DNA of 64,000 bases from NCBI RefSeq assembly GCF_015234275.1, contig NZ_JADGII010000001.1; one strand, 5' to 3'. Every line of letters starts with the position of its first letter. The stretch's first letter is position 1. The notes below the pieces were generated by a model, which was given only the letters and a program-made list of their open reading frames with translations, did not search any database and was not told the origin of the DNA. Source of the DNA: Prosthecochloris ethylica (GTDB lineage: Bacteria; Bacteroidota; Chlorobiia; Chlorobiales; Chlorobiaceae). The translations under genes and the position numbers were made by a program. Positions 51,779 through 59,892 of the stretch are shown one piece after another.

Positions 51779-52897
51779 ATGCAGCAGACTCCAGCAAAAC
51801 TGGTATTGGAAAACGGCTCGGTCTATTCAGGATACGCATTCGGACACATCGGAGAGACAGGTGGAGAAGTCGTCTTCAATACCGCCATGACCGGGTACCA
51901 GGAAATCATTACCGATCCGTCCTATGCCGGACAGATGGTTGTCATGACCTATCCGCTCATCGGCAACTACGGCATCAACAGCGAAGACAGTGAATCACAG
52001 AAGATATGGGCATCGGCCCTCATTGTCCGTGAATCATCCCGGATCCATAGCAATTACGCTGCATCCGGCAGCCTTGACGAGTACCTGAAAGAAGCGAAAG
52101 TCATGGGGATCTCCGGCATCGACACGAGAAAACTCGTACGCGAAATCCGCCGCGACGGCGCCATGAGAGGCTTTATTTCAGCCGTCGACCCCGATGAACA
52201 GCGGCTTCGGGAAAAAGCGCTCGGCGTCCCGGAAATGACCGGGCTCGACCTGGTCAAAAAAGTCAGTACGGCACAGACCTACAGTGTCGATTGTGACAAT
52301 GCCGAATACCATGTCGTCACCTACGATTACGGCATCAAGCAGAACATTCTGCGCATGCTCACGTCTTCGAAATGCCGGGTGACCGTCCTGAACGCACGCA
52401 CTCCGATCGAGGAGGCGCTCAAGCTCGACCCTGACGGCATCTTTCTGTCCAACGGCCCGGGAGACCCGTTTGCCGTCACCTATGCCGTGGACAATATCCG
52501 CAAGCTGACCGCATACAACGAAACCGCATCCCGGAAGGTCCCTCTCTTTGGCATCTGCCTGGGGCACCAGCTGCTCGCTCTCGCTTTCGGAGCAAAAACC
52601 TACAAGCTGAAATTCGGCCATCATGGCAGCAACCACCCGGTAAAAAACCTCGAAACCAGATCGATCGAGATCACGTCACAGAACCACGGCTTCTCGGTCC
52701 GTGAAGACTCCCTGCCGGACTCACTGACCATGACGCATCTCAACCTTTACGACCAGACGGTCGAAGGTGTCGAACATACAGAGCTGCCGTGCTTTTCGGT
52801 CCAGTACCACCCTGAGGCTGCTCCGGGACCGCACGACTCGCACTACCTCTTTGAAAAATTCACCCGCCTCATGGACGAGGCGCGCCAGCAACAATAA
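51779..52897 (+). CDS. carA: carbamoyl-phosphate synthase small subunit
   Basis: 372 residues. N-terminal domain (VFNTAMTGYQEIITDPSYAGQ) and class I glutamine amidotransferase domain with catalytic Cys260 (FGICLGHQL) and the His-Glu pair in YHPEAAPGP. It supplies ammonia to CarB for pyrimidine and arginine synthesis; carB is not in the window. Confidence 0.97.
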   Translation: MQQTPAKLVLENGSVYSGYAFGHIGETGGEVVFNTAMTGYQEIITDPSYAGQMVVMTYPLIGNYGINSEDSESQKIWASALIVRESSRIHSNYAASGSLDEYLKEAKVMGISGIDTRKLVREIRRDGAMRGFISAVDPDEQRLREKALGVPEMTGLDLVKKVSTAQTYSVDCDNAEYHVVTYDYGIKQNILRMLTSSKCRVTVLNARTPIEEALKLDPDGIFLSNGPGDPFAVTYAVDNIRKLTAYNETASRKVPLFGICLGHQLLALAFGAKTYKLKFGHHGSNHPVKNLETRSIEITSQNHGFSVREDSLPDSLTMTHLNLYDQTVEGVEHTELPCFSVQYHPEAAPGPHDSHYLFEKFTRLMDEARQQQ

Positions 52898-52935
52898 CGA
52901 ACGACTATCCAGACGCTCTGACTGCCTGACCGCCA

Positions 52936-54069
52936 ATGAAAAAACGACTCTTTACCCCGGGCCCGACACCGGTTCCTGAAGAAGTGATGCTGAGAATGGC
53001 CGAGCCCATTATCCATCACCGCAACCCTGAATTCATGGATATCCTGTCAGGCGTGCACAACGACCTGAAATACCTCTTCCAGACAGCACAGCCGGTTGTG
53101 GTGCTCAGTGCTTCCGGAACAGGGGGCATGGAAGCCGCGGTATCGAGCTGTTTTCAGCGCGGAGACAAGCTCATAACGGTCAACGGTGGCAAGTTCGGCG
53201 CGCGATGGACATCGCTGGCCAGGATATTTACCGGCAACTGCATCGAGGAAATGGTCCCCTGGGGCGAAGCAGTCACCCCTGAACGGATACTGGAGCTGCT
53301 CAAAGCACACCCTGATACAAAGGGCGTCTGCCTGACGCATTCGGAAACATCTACCGGAACGGCTTCGGATATACAGACACTGTGTTCGCTGATCCGGGAA
53401 CATTCCGATGCGCTGATCCTGATTGACGGCATCACCGCTATCGGAGCTCATGAATTCCATTTTGACGAATGGGGAGCAGACATCTGTATCACCGGCTCCC
53501 AGAAAGGGCTGATGATGCCGCCGGGCCTGGCGCTGGTCGCCGTCTCCGAACGGGCGCAGCAGATCATCGATGCACTCGACACAACGCAGTTCTACCTGAG
53601 CCTGAAAAAAGCACTGGCCTCTCACGCCGGCGACGACACTCCGTTCACACCGGCCGTTTCGCTGATCATCGGCCTCTCACAGGCACTCAAGATGATACGG
53701 CGCGAAGGGATCGAGCAGATCTGGAACCGGCATGAACGGCTTTCGGCTGCCTGCCGCAAGGGGTGTGAAGCTCTCGGCATGCGCCTGTTCAGCAGCTCTC
53801 CGTCCTTTGCCGTCACACCGGCATGGCTTCCGGAAGGGATCGACTGGGAGGAGTTCAATGCATCGCTGAAGGTCAATAACGGCATTACGATCGCAGCCGG
53901 TCAGGATGACTACAAAGGCAGAATATTCAGGATTTCCCATCTCGGCTACTACGATGAGCTGGACATGCTGACGGTCATCGGAGGCATCGAGCGGGCACTT
54001 GCCGAAGTAGGGCATGATTTCACGATCGGAGCGGGCGTCACCGCCGTTCAGACCGCACTGATCGACTGA
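52936..54069 (+). CDS. class V PLP-dependent aminotransferase (alanine-glyoxylate / serine-pyruvate type)
   Basis: 377 residues. It opens LFTPGPTPVPEEV, as in this subgroup; PLP phosphate-binding SGTGGMEAA, Asp164 (LIDGITA) and the Schiff-base Lys190 in TGSQKGLMMPPG are visible. Relatives are annotated as alanine-glyoxylate or serine-pyruvate aminotransferase, or as the 42-kDa soluble hydrogenase subunit, a historical misnomer. The substrate cannot be fixed. A GC-rich hairpin follows at 54082-54101. Confidence 0.88.
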   Translation: MKKRLFTPGPTPVPEEVMLRMAEPIIHHRNPEFMDILSGVHNDLKYLFQTAQPVVVLSASGTGGMEAAVSSCFQRGDKLITVNGGKFGARWTSLARIFTGNCIEEMVPWGEAVTPERILELLKAHPDTKGVCLTHSETSTGTASDIQTLCSLIREHSDALILIDGITAIGAHEFHFDEWGADICITGSQKGLMMPPGLALVAVSERAQQIIDALDTTQFYLSLKKALASHAGDDTPFTPAVSLIIGLSQALKMIRREGIEQIWNRHERLSAACRKGCEALGMRLFSSSPSFAVTPAWLPEGIDWEEFNASLKVNNGITIAAGQDDYKGRIFRISHLGYYDELDMLTVIGGIERALAEVGHDFTIGAGVTAVQTALID

Positions 54070-54081
54070 TACAGCTGCCCG

Positions 54082-54108
54082 GGGCAGGCGAATCCCTGCC
54101 CTCCTTTC
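54082..54108 (+). terminator. GC hairpin after the aminotransferase gene
   Basis: GGGCAGG (54082-54088) pairs with CCTGCCC (54095-54101) around a 6-nt loop, followed by only TCCTTTC. The same arm sequences form the tuf terminator, but the T-run here is poor, so partial termination at most. Confidence 0.4.
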
Positions 54109-54128
54109 AGGATAAACGCACAACGCTC

Positions 54129-54770
54129 ATGGGGTCACTGTCTGCGGTTCTCCCGGTTCTGCTGATGCTGAGCGGCTTCTTCGGCTGGGCTTCACCCGTA
54201 AAACACGCTCTGGCACAGCTGTCGGAAGCCAACGACGCATTCCGGCGTGGTAACTATGCAACCGCCGCTGAAAGCTACCGCCGGCTCCTCACCGACCCGG
54301 ACGACCTGCTGGCGTCGACAGCACGCTTCAACCTCGCCAACACGTTGTTCATGCAGGCAAACTACCCTGATGCTCTCACACTGTACCGTGAACTTGCAGG
54401 TAACGACAAGCAGGCGGACCCGTCATTCAGGGCGGCCGCCCTCTTCAATGCCGGCAACACCTGTGCCGCCATGTCTGACCAGCCAGGGAACCGCGTTCAT
54501 CGCCGTGATCAGCTGCTGGATGCGCTCCGATGCTACCGCCGAGCTCTCCTGCTGACTCCCGGAGATGACGATATCAGGGTCAACTACGAAATCATCTACC
54601 GTCGGCTCCATGCCCCTGAACACTCCCGAAAGGCGGACTCCCGAACACAGCACGACAGCATGGCCGACCGGCTGCTGCGCTCGGAAGAACTCCGTGAGCA
54701 CTCACTGCTCAGATCCCGAAACATCTCCCCCCGTCATGCACCGTCCGGCATGCCCGACAAACCCTGGTAA
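54129..54770 (+). CDS. TPR-repeat exported protein, BatC-like
   Basis: 213 residues. A hydrophobic N-terminus (VLPVLLMLSGFFGWAS) serves as signal or anchor. Two to three TPR units follow (SEANDAFRRGNYATAAESYR; ARFNLANTLFMQANYPDALT; AALFNAGNTCAAM), then LDALRCYRRALLLTPGDDDIRVNYEI, a pattern typical of BatC/BatE proteins. The C-terminal ~60 residues are charged and low in structure. The other Bat genes are 4 kb away on the other strand. It is four nucleotides from the radical SAM gene. Confidence 0.72.
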   Translation: MGSLSAVLPVLLMLSGFFGWASPVKHALAQLSEANDAFRRGNYATAAESYRRLLTDPDDLLASTARFNLANTLFMQANYPDALTLYRELAGNDKQADPSFRAAALFNAGNTCAAMSDQPGNRVHRRDQLLDALRCYRRALLLTPGDDDIRVNYEIIYRRLHAPEHSRKADSRTQHDSMADRLLRSEELREHSLLRSRNISPRHAPSGMPDKPW

Positions 54771-54773
54771 CCC

Positions 54774-56192
54774 ATGAGCAGCCCGAAAAACGTACTCCTG
54801 GTCTTTCTCGCTTCGAACGGAGGTGTCGATGGCATCCAGTCTGCACATGACGGCGAAAATCAGAAACACGGCCTGAAAAACCTCGTCAACCGTACGGCCG
54901 GGAACCTGATCAAGAAAACACAGTTTGCAATCCCTCCGCTCGCCCTGATGATCCTGGCATCCGCCGAGGTCGAGGGAATCAGGCAGCAGATCTGTGACCT
55001 GCGTTTCGAAGAGCTGCCTCTCGACGCCCCATGGGACCTCATCGCCATCAGTGTACAGACCGGCACCGCTTCGCAGGCATTCAGGCTCGCCCGCTCACTC
55101 AGGGACCAGGGGTTCTGCACCGCCCTTGGAGGCCCTCACGTGACCCTGTTCCCCGACAGCTGCCAGCCCCATGCGGACGTACTGGTATGCGGGGAAGCTG
55201 ACGATCTCTGGAAGAAGGTACTGGAAGACCTGAAAACCGGCACCCTGCAGCCCCGCTACACCGCCTCGGCCCTGCCCGATCTCGCCATACCGCGCCCGGT
55301 CAGAGCCGGGCTCTTCGACCCTTCACGCTATTTCACCACGAATGTGATCCAGACCGGACGGGGCTGTCCCTTCAGCTGCGATTTCTGCAATGTCCATGTG
55401 CTCAACGGCAACCGCCTTCGTCAGCGGCGCATACCGGACATTGTCGATGAAGTTCAGAGGTTCCGGGAACAGGACAACAGCATATTCTTTTTTGTCGACG
55501 ACTCTATCGATGCTTCGCCGGAGTATGCCGAACAACTCTTCAGCCAGCTGATCCCGCTCGATATCCGCTGGTTCGGCCAGGCAACCACCATGCTGGGACA
55601 GAAACCGCGACTGCTGGAAACCTTCGCCCGCTCAGGCTGTGTCGCCCTGTTGACCGGTATCGAAAGTATCGAACAGCAGAGCCGCTCCGCCCACCGGAAA
55701 GCACAGAACCGTGCCACAGAGCTGGCTCGCAATATCATCACTATCCGCCAGAGCGGCATCAGCCTTTACGGCAGCTTTATCTACGGGCTCGACGGCGACA
55801 CCCTCGAAACCCCTTCGGCAATCCTCGACTTCATCCGCCATACCGGCCTTGACGTTCCCGGCATCAACATCCTCAGGCCAAATCCGGGAACCAGGGTATT
55901 CGAACGGCTTCGGGAAGAAGGACGCCTGCTTTTCGATCCCGCGAACCTGGACGCATGGCGCTATACCTTCGGCCAGGAACTGCTCTACCGGCCGAAACAT
56001 ATTGATCCGCATGACTTCATCGACAGTTACTGCACACTGACGCGCAAGATCTTCACCCCGCTGCAATCAATTCGCCGCGGCATCTCGGCCCCTGCAGCAG
56101 GCGCTGCTGTCACCCTGTTCAACCTTTTTTACACCTATCTCTACTCGCTGTCACGCCGTGACCTGAGGCTTCAGCAGAAAAAATCCCTGTAA
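54774..56192 (+). CDS. B12-fold radical SAM protein, BchE-like
   Basis: 472 residues. An N-terminal B12-binding-like Rossmann fold (~55-155; ALGGPHVTLFPDSC) lacks the DxHxxG motif of base-off cobalamin proteins, as in BchE-group enzymes. The radical SAM cluster motif is Cys198-x3-Cys202-x2-Cys205 (GCPFSCDFC), followed by the barrel and a C-terminal DUF4070-like region. Green sulfur bacteria carry several such paralogs, of which BchE, BchQ, BchR and BciD act in bacteriochlorophyll synthesis. I recall one of unsettled function next to the c-555 genes of C. tepidum; this looks like its counterpart. Reaction unknown. Confidence 0.85.
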   Translation: MSSPKNVLLVFLASNGGVDGIQSAHDGENQKHGLKNLVNRTAGNLIKKTQFAIPPLALMILASAEVEGIRQQICDLRFEELPLDAPWDLIAISVQTGTASQAFRLARSLRDQGFCTALGGPHVTLFPDSCQPHADVLVCGEADDLWKKVLEDLKTGTLQPRYTASALPDLAIPRPVRAGLFDPSRYFTTNVIQTGRGCPFSCDFCNVHVLNGNRLRQRRIPDIVDEVQRFREQDNSIFFFVDDSIDASPEYAEQLFSQLIPLDIRWFGQATTMLGQKPRLLETFARSGCVALLTGIESIEQQSRSAHRKAQNRATELARNIITIRQSGISLYGSFIYGLDGDTLETPSAILDFIRHTGLDVPGINILRPNPGTRVFERLREEGRLLFDPANLDAWRYTFGQELLYRPKHIDPHDFIDSYCTLTRKIFTPLQSIRRGISAPAAGAAVTLFNLFYTYLYSLSRRDLRLQQKKSL

Positions 56193-56229
56193 AGGACCGA
56201 TTCCCTGTTTTTTTCAGCGCAAACCGCCA

Positions 56230-56254
56230 TGCAAATGATAAAGAACTTTTGTAA
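56230..56254 (+). promoter_or_regulatory. candidate promoter of the lipoprotein cytochrome gene
   Basis: TGCA (56230-56233), 16 bp, TGTAA (56250-56254). The same two elements with the same 16-bp spacing occur before the second cytochrome gene (56837-56861), which supports a shared promoter type. Confidence 0.4.
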
Positions 56255-56323
56255 TTTCAGGGCACTGTCCCGTTGACGGGGCGTCTATCCCTACTACACA
56301 ACACAAGGAAAGGAGACTACACG

Positions 56324-56710
56324 ATGAAAAAATTCATTCCGGCAGCAGCATTCTGTGCTCTGTTCATCACCGGCTGCGGCGGTTCGAACCAGCAGGCAGA
56401 AGAAGCCGCAACTGAAACAGCAGCACCGGCTGCAACCGAAAGCGCCTACGATCTCGCAGACGGTAAAAGCGTTTATGACAACAGCTGTGCCAGCTGCCAC
56501 GCAGCAGGCATCATGGGCGCCCCGAAACTCGGTGATGCCGAAAACTGGGCACCACGCATCGAACAGGGTATGGAAACCCTCATCAGCAAGTCCATCGAAG
56601 GCTACACCAGCGAAAAAGGATACATGATGCCGGCACGCGGCGGCAATCCCGACCTCACCGACGACCAGGTCGCCAATGCCGTTGCCTACATGGTTGAGGA
56701 AACAAAGTAA
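56324..56710 (+). CDS. lipoprotein cytochrome c of the c-555 type
   Basis: 128 residues from the ATG at 56324, preceded by AGGAG. Lipobox FITGC with Cys18 predicts a lipid-anchored periplasmic protein, followed by an Ala/Thr/Glu-rich linker (21-41). Heme is bound at Cys55-x2-Cys58-His59 (CASCH), with Met102 (MMPARGG) as the likely sixth ligand. The C-terminal helix PDLTDDQVANAVAYMVEE is typical of small class I cytochromes c. It probably carries electrons to the photosynthetic reaction centre or from sulfide/thiosulfate oxidation. It has its own terminator and a close paralog downstream. Confidence 0.92.
   Translation: MKKFIPAAAFCALFITGCGGSNQQAEEAATETAAPAATESAYDLADGKSVYDNSCASCHAAGIMGAPKLGDAENWAPRIEQGMETLISKSIEGYTSEKGYMMPARGGNPDLTDDQVANAVAYMVEETK
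56489..56527 (+). repeat. 39-nt segment identical to one in the next cytochrome gene (copy 1)
   Basis: The stretch encoding the heme motif and following AAGIMGAPK residues is identical, base for base, to 57088-57126. The flanking coding sequence differs between the two genes. Confidence 0.95.
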
Positions 56711-56737
56711 ACCTGTACCGTACAACGGTTGTCATTC

Positions 56738-56769
56738 AAAAGGCTGCAATGATTCACTGCAGCCTTTTT
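56738..56769 (+). terminator. terminator after the lipoprotein cytochrome gene
   Basis: AAAAGGCTGCA (56738-56748) pairs with TGCAGCCTTTT (56758-56768) around a 9-nt loop, ending in a T-run. It lies 27 nt after the stop. Confidence 0.85.
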
Positions 56770-56835
56770 CATTCCCTCCCTCCACATTCATCAAGGCACA
56801 CGATCGCTGCAGGCGCTGCTGCCGCCGGAAATGAC

Positions 56836-56864
56836 TTGCATGATTTGTCTCAAAATTGTAAACT
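56836..56864 (+). promoter_or_regulatory. promoter of the soluble cytochrome c-555 gene
   Basis: TTGCAT (56836-56841), 17-bp spacer, TAAACT (56859-56864), in the 177-bp gap after the upstream terminator. The TGCA-N16-TGTAA pattern matches that of the preceding cytochrome gene. Confidence 0.45.
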
Positions 56865-56946
56865 TAACGTCTTTATTGGTTTTCCGCTCCGGATCAACCA
56901 TACGCAACTGCAGATATTTTTCACCAACCACGTGAAGGAGGAATAC

Positions 56947-57318
56947 ATGAAACGCACTGTATCAGCCCTGACACTCAGCGCGATTTTCGCTCTCTCTTTC
57001 GGCCTCGATGCACAGGCTGCTGTCACCAAAGCCGATGTTGAACAGTACGATCTTGCCAACGGCAAAACCGTTTATGACGCCAACTGCGCCAGCTGCCACG
57101 CAGCAGGCATCATGGGCGCCCCGAAAACAGGCACTGCAAGAAAATGGAACAGCCGTCTTCCACAGGGACTGGCAACAATGATCGAAAAGTCAGTTGCAGG
57201 ATACGAGGGCGAGTACAGAGGCTCCAAAACCTTCATGCCGGCCAAGGGCGGCAACCCGGACCTCACCGACAAGCAGGTCGGCGATGCCGTTGCCTACATG
57301 GTCAACGAAGTACTCTGA
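56947..57318 (+). CDS. periplasmic cytochrome c-555
   Basis: 123 residues from the ATG at 56947, with AAGGAGG six bases upstream. A Sec signal peptide (to about residue 24, DAQA) leads to the mature protein starting near AVTKADVEQYDLANGK. Heme: Cys47-x2-Cys50-His51 (CASCH); axial Met97 in FMPAKGG. The ending DLTDKQVGDAVAYMVNE matches c-555 of green sulfur bacteria, the soluble electron carrier between oxidation systems and the reaction-centre cytochrome c. It is monocistronic with its own promoter and terminator. Confidence 0.94.
   Translation: MKRTVSALTLSAIFALSFGLDAQAAVTKADVEQYDLANGKTVYDANCASCHAAGIMGAPKTGTARKWNSRLPQGLATMIEKSVAGYEGEYRGSKTFMPAKGGNPDLTDKQVGDAVAYMVNEVL
57088..57126 (+). repeat. 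39-nt segment identical to one in the upstream cytochrome gene (copy 2)
   Basis: Identical to 56489-56527 and in the same reading frame; encodes the heme motif region. A further 19-nt match (atgccgttgcctacatggt) lies near both 3' ends. Confidence 0.95.
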
Positions 57319-57348
57319 TTGTCCTTCGGCAACCGGAAACATCTCCAG

Positions 57349-57386
57349 CAACGGCCCCGGTACAGACCAGGGGCCGTTGTTTTTTT
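57349..57386 (+). terminator. terminator after the cytochrome c-555 gene
   Basis: CAACGGCCCC (57349-57358) pairs perfectly with GGGGCCGTTG (57370-57379) around an 11-nt loop and is followed by seven T. It sits between the converging c-555 and SDR genes. Confidence 0.9.
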
Positions 57387-58132
57387 CACAACCTCGCCCC
57401 GCCGGAAATCTCCAGCACCTGCCCGGTGAGAAACGCTGCATCGTCCGACGCGAAAAACAGCGCAGCCCTGGCAACATCCTCAGGTCTTGCAATCCGTCTC
57501 AGCGGATAACGCGAGACCGCGTCTGCTTTCATCGCATTCCACCGCTCTGCACCAAGCACCCGCTCGAACAACGGGACGTCGACCAGCGCCGGAGCCAGTG
57601 CGTTCACCGTAATGTTATCCGGACCCAGGGCCATCGCAAGCGAACGGACAAACGACACGATTCCCCCTTTCGCCGCCGCATAACTGAACTGCCCGGCCGC
57701 CCCTCGCCACGTCAGTGAACTCATTGTCACAATCCTGCCACTCTGCCGGGGCTTCATGATCCGTGCCGCCTCACGGCAGCAAAGCATACAGGAGCGCAGA
57801 TTCAGATCGAGGTTCATCCCGATCCGATCTTCATCCAGGGCTGTCACATCCGCCACGGGATCGCAATCCCCTCCCGCAACCGTGCAGAGAATATCGAGCT
57901 GCTCTAGACCTGAAAACAGCTCTGCAATCTCGTGCGGCTTCATCATGTCAGCCGCCACAACACGCGCAACGCCACCAGCACCAACAATCTCCCGTTCCAC
58001 ATTCCTGCACTGACGTTCTGTCTTGTCACTCAGCACCACCTCGGCCCCCTCGGCCGCGAAACACCGCGCTACGGCACTGCCAATCCCGCCCCCTGCTCCG
58101 GTCACCAGAGCGATCCTGCCGGAAAGTCTCAT
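57386..58132 (-). CDS. short-chain dehydrogenase/reductase (SDR)
   Basis: 248 residues, classical SDR. The cofactor loop TGAGGGIG (11-18) and Asp36 (VVLSDK), which favours NAD(H), are followed by the catalytic Ser138/139, Tyr151 and Lys155 (SYAAAKGG). The usual NNAG is replaced by CTVAGG. The closing DVARAALFFASDDAAFLTGQ is typical. Substrate unknown. It converges on cytochrome c-555 and is not obviously in an operon; 128 bp of featureless sequence lie upstream. Confidence 0.88.
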   Translation of the reverse strand: MRLSGRIALVTGAGGGIGSAVARCFAAEGAEVVLSDKTERQCRNVEREIVGAGGVARVVAADMMKPHEIAELFSGLEQLDILCTVAGGDCDPVADVTALDEDRIGMNLDLNLRSCMLCCREAARIMKPRQSGRIVTMSSLTWRGAAGQFSYAAAKGGIVSFVRSLAMALGPDNITVNALAPALVDVPLFERVLGAERWNAMKADAVSRYPLRRIARPEDVARAALFFASDDAAFLTGQVLEISGGARL

Positions 58133-58260
58133 ATCATCGTTCGTTTTATGGTTATATCCGCTGTCATACCCCGATATTCAGACACAATGGTCCGAATGAA
58201 CAGCATGTAACAGGTTCTTTACAGGAAAGATACAGGTAGCGCTCGAGTATCGCCACAGAC

Positions 58261-58302
58261 TGCAAAAAAAAGCCCCGACAGGACACTTGTCCCGTCGAGG
58301 CT
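58261..58302 (-). terminator. terminator of the cysteine-rich small gene
   Basis: Arms 58271-58284 and 58289-58302 form a 14-bp stem. Two positions are G-U pairs on the - strand but mismatches on the + strand, and eight T follow on the - strand, so the hairpin belongs to - strand transcription. It ends the 58-residue gene. Confidence 0.85.
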
Positions 58303-58326
58303 GTAGCGTAACCGGGGAGAACGCCG

Positions 58327-58503
58327 TCAGGCGTTGTGCTCACCTTCTGCCGCAGACTCCTTCGCATCAGGCGTACAGGGATGTGACGGCTGGTCTCCAT
58401 GACACTGCCTGATGGTTTCAGGAGAACATTTTTCCGGAGAGCTTTTCAGCATTTCAGGCTTCATGCAGCCGCATGACGGTTCTTGACTCTGTTCTTTGCT
58501 CAT
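58327..58503 (-). CDS. cysteine-rich small protein, 58 residues
   Basis: It begins MSKEQSQEPSCGCMKPEM and contains CSPETIRQCHGDQPSHPC in the middle, giving five Cys (11, 13, 26, 34, 43) and two His (35, 41) arranged as CxC and C-x7-C-H...H-x-C, suited to binding a metal. No signal peptide. The dedicated strand-specific terminator 25 nt downstream supports expression. No strong ribosome-binding site is visible. I recall similar CSPE-x-I-x-x-CHGD small proteins in anaerobes but know no function. Confidence 0.72.
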   Translation of the reverse strand: MSKEQSQEPSCGCMKPEMLKSSPEKCSPETIRQCHGDQPSHPCTPDAKESAAEGEHNA

Positions 58504-58787
58504 AGCTGTTCGTGGTATTCAGGATTACAAAAGCATGTACATGAAAAAACAACAACAATAAGAATAAACAGAAAATTCGCCTTAATTTTTTAATAAAAGC
58601 AAAATAAACACAAAACAGAATTGAGGCTCAACACAGCCGGGCACACACCATTCTTCTGAGATCGCACCACAGACTGAAGAGCGTGCCCTGGCCGGTCATG
58701 GGAAGGATGGAAAAAATGTTACGGGGTTTGATCTGAATGTACAATATTATACCCGTGACCAATCATAACAGGAACCAGGACCAGACG
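58504..58787. other. 284-bp divergent intergenic region before the SemiSWEET gene
   Basis: It contains an AT-rich, A-biased tract (about 58537-58622) next to the small Cys-rich gene, which probably holds promoters. No gene, tRNA or clear RNA structure was found. TATTAT/TATACC-like sequence near 58744-58752 could be the -10 for the + strand genes, without a convincing -35. Confidence 0.4.
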
Positions 58788-59042
58788 ATGAATGACCCTG
58801 AATATCTCGGCTACGCGGCCGGCATCCTCACCACGATAGCTTTTCTGCCCCAGGCCTTCAAGGTTTTCAGGACACGCCAGGCCAGGGATATCAGCCTGCT
58901 CTGGGCAGTAACCATGATTGCGGGAGTGTTCCTCTGGCTCTGTTACGGATACAGCAGAGGAAGCGTTCCGATGATCATGGCCAACAGCGTCACCCTCTGT
59001 TTGCTGGCCATCATTCTCTGGTATAAAATCAGGTTCCGCTGA
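58788..59042 (+). CDS. SemiSWEET (PQ-loop/MtN3) family transporter
   Basis: 84 residues, three membrane helices. The first carries the PQ motif in TIAFLPQAFKVFRTRQARDI. This half-size sugar transporter works as a homodimer; bacterial members move sucrose or glucose, but the substrate here is unknown. The ATG at 58788 (MNDPEYLG) follows ACCAGGA; an earlier in-frame ATG at 58737 is less likely. Confidence 0.88.
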   Translation: MNDPEYLGYAAGILTTIAFLPQAFKVFRTRQARDISLLWAVTMIAGVFLWLCYGYSRGSVPMIMANSVTLCLLAIILWYKIRFR

Positions 59043-59079
59043 ACGAAAAAGAACCATACCGCAAACTCTACCGATCACC

Positions 59080-59880
59080 ATGACACAGACATCAATAGGA
59101 TTCATCGGAACAGGGCGCATCGCCCGGGCCATGATCTCCGGCCTGTCGCGAAATCCGGCCAACACCATCTGCGGCTATGACAGACAGCCTGAGGCGGCGG
59201 CGGCACTGAACCGCGATTTCGGCATCACGAACCATAACAGCCCTGGGGAGGTCCTGCGAAATGCAACGATCATCGTGCTGGCAGTCAAGCCTTACCAGAT
59301 CAGCGAGGTGCTCGACGAACTCAGGCCTTCACTGACAGGCAGCCATCTGCTCATCAGCGTCGCTGCCGGCATCACCTCGGAATTCATCCGCCGCCATACA
59401 CTTGACGACATGCGGGTCGTCAGGGTCATGCCCAATACCCCGGCATTCAGCGGCGAAGGCATGACCGCACTCAGCAAAGGCATACGAGCCACGGACCATG
59501 ACATGGAGATGGCAGCGGAGCTCTTCAGAAGCATCGGCAGGATCTGCATCCTCGAGGAATCACAGATGGATGCCGCAACCGCTGTCTCGGGAAGCGGGCC
59601 GGCATACATGTTTGCGATCATCGATGCGATGAGCCAGGGAGGACAGGCCTGCGGGCTCAGCGAGGAACAGGCAATCCTGCTTTCGGCCCAGACAATGCTC
59701 GGGGCGGCAACAATGGTCCTCGAAGGCGAGAAAAACCCCCGGGAACTGATCAGTGACGTCACGACACCGGGAGGGACCACCGAAGCAGGGCTGAAACAGC
59801 TGGAAGCGCATGACATCCGGCAGACCATGATCGACACCGTCCGTGCCGCCGCTGAACGGTCGAAGGAACTGAAACAGTAA
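59080..59880 (+). CDS. proC: pyrroline-5-carboxylate reductase
   Basis: 266 residues; last step of proline synthesis. NAD(P)-binding GFIGTGRIARAMISGL at the start, VLAVKPYQI, VRVMPNTPAF, and the C-terminal signature ELISDVTTPGGTTEAGLKQL. It is followed by a BatD-like gene after 12 nt. Confidence 0.97.
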   Translation: MTQTSIGFIGTGRIARAMISGLSRNPANTICGYDRQPEAAAALNRDFGITNHNSPGEVLRNATIIVLAVKPYQISEVLDELRPSLTGSHLLISVAAGITSEFIRRHTLDDMRVVRVMPNTPAFSGEGMTALSKGIRATDHDMEMAAELFRSIGRICILEESQMDAATAVSGSGPAYMFAIIDAMSQGGQACGLSEEQAILLSAQTMLGAATMVLEGEKNPRELISDVTTPGGTTEAGLKQLEAHDIRQTMIDTVRAAAERSKELKQ

Positions 59881-59892
59881 CTCCTGCCGGCG

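Noticed and set aside
58164..58400. 78-codon - strand frame between the SDR gene and the Cys-rich gene
   Set aside because: It overlaps the Cys-rich gene and its terminator in another frame, and has no family match.
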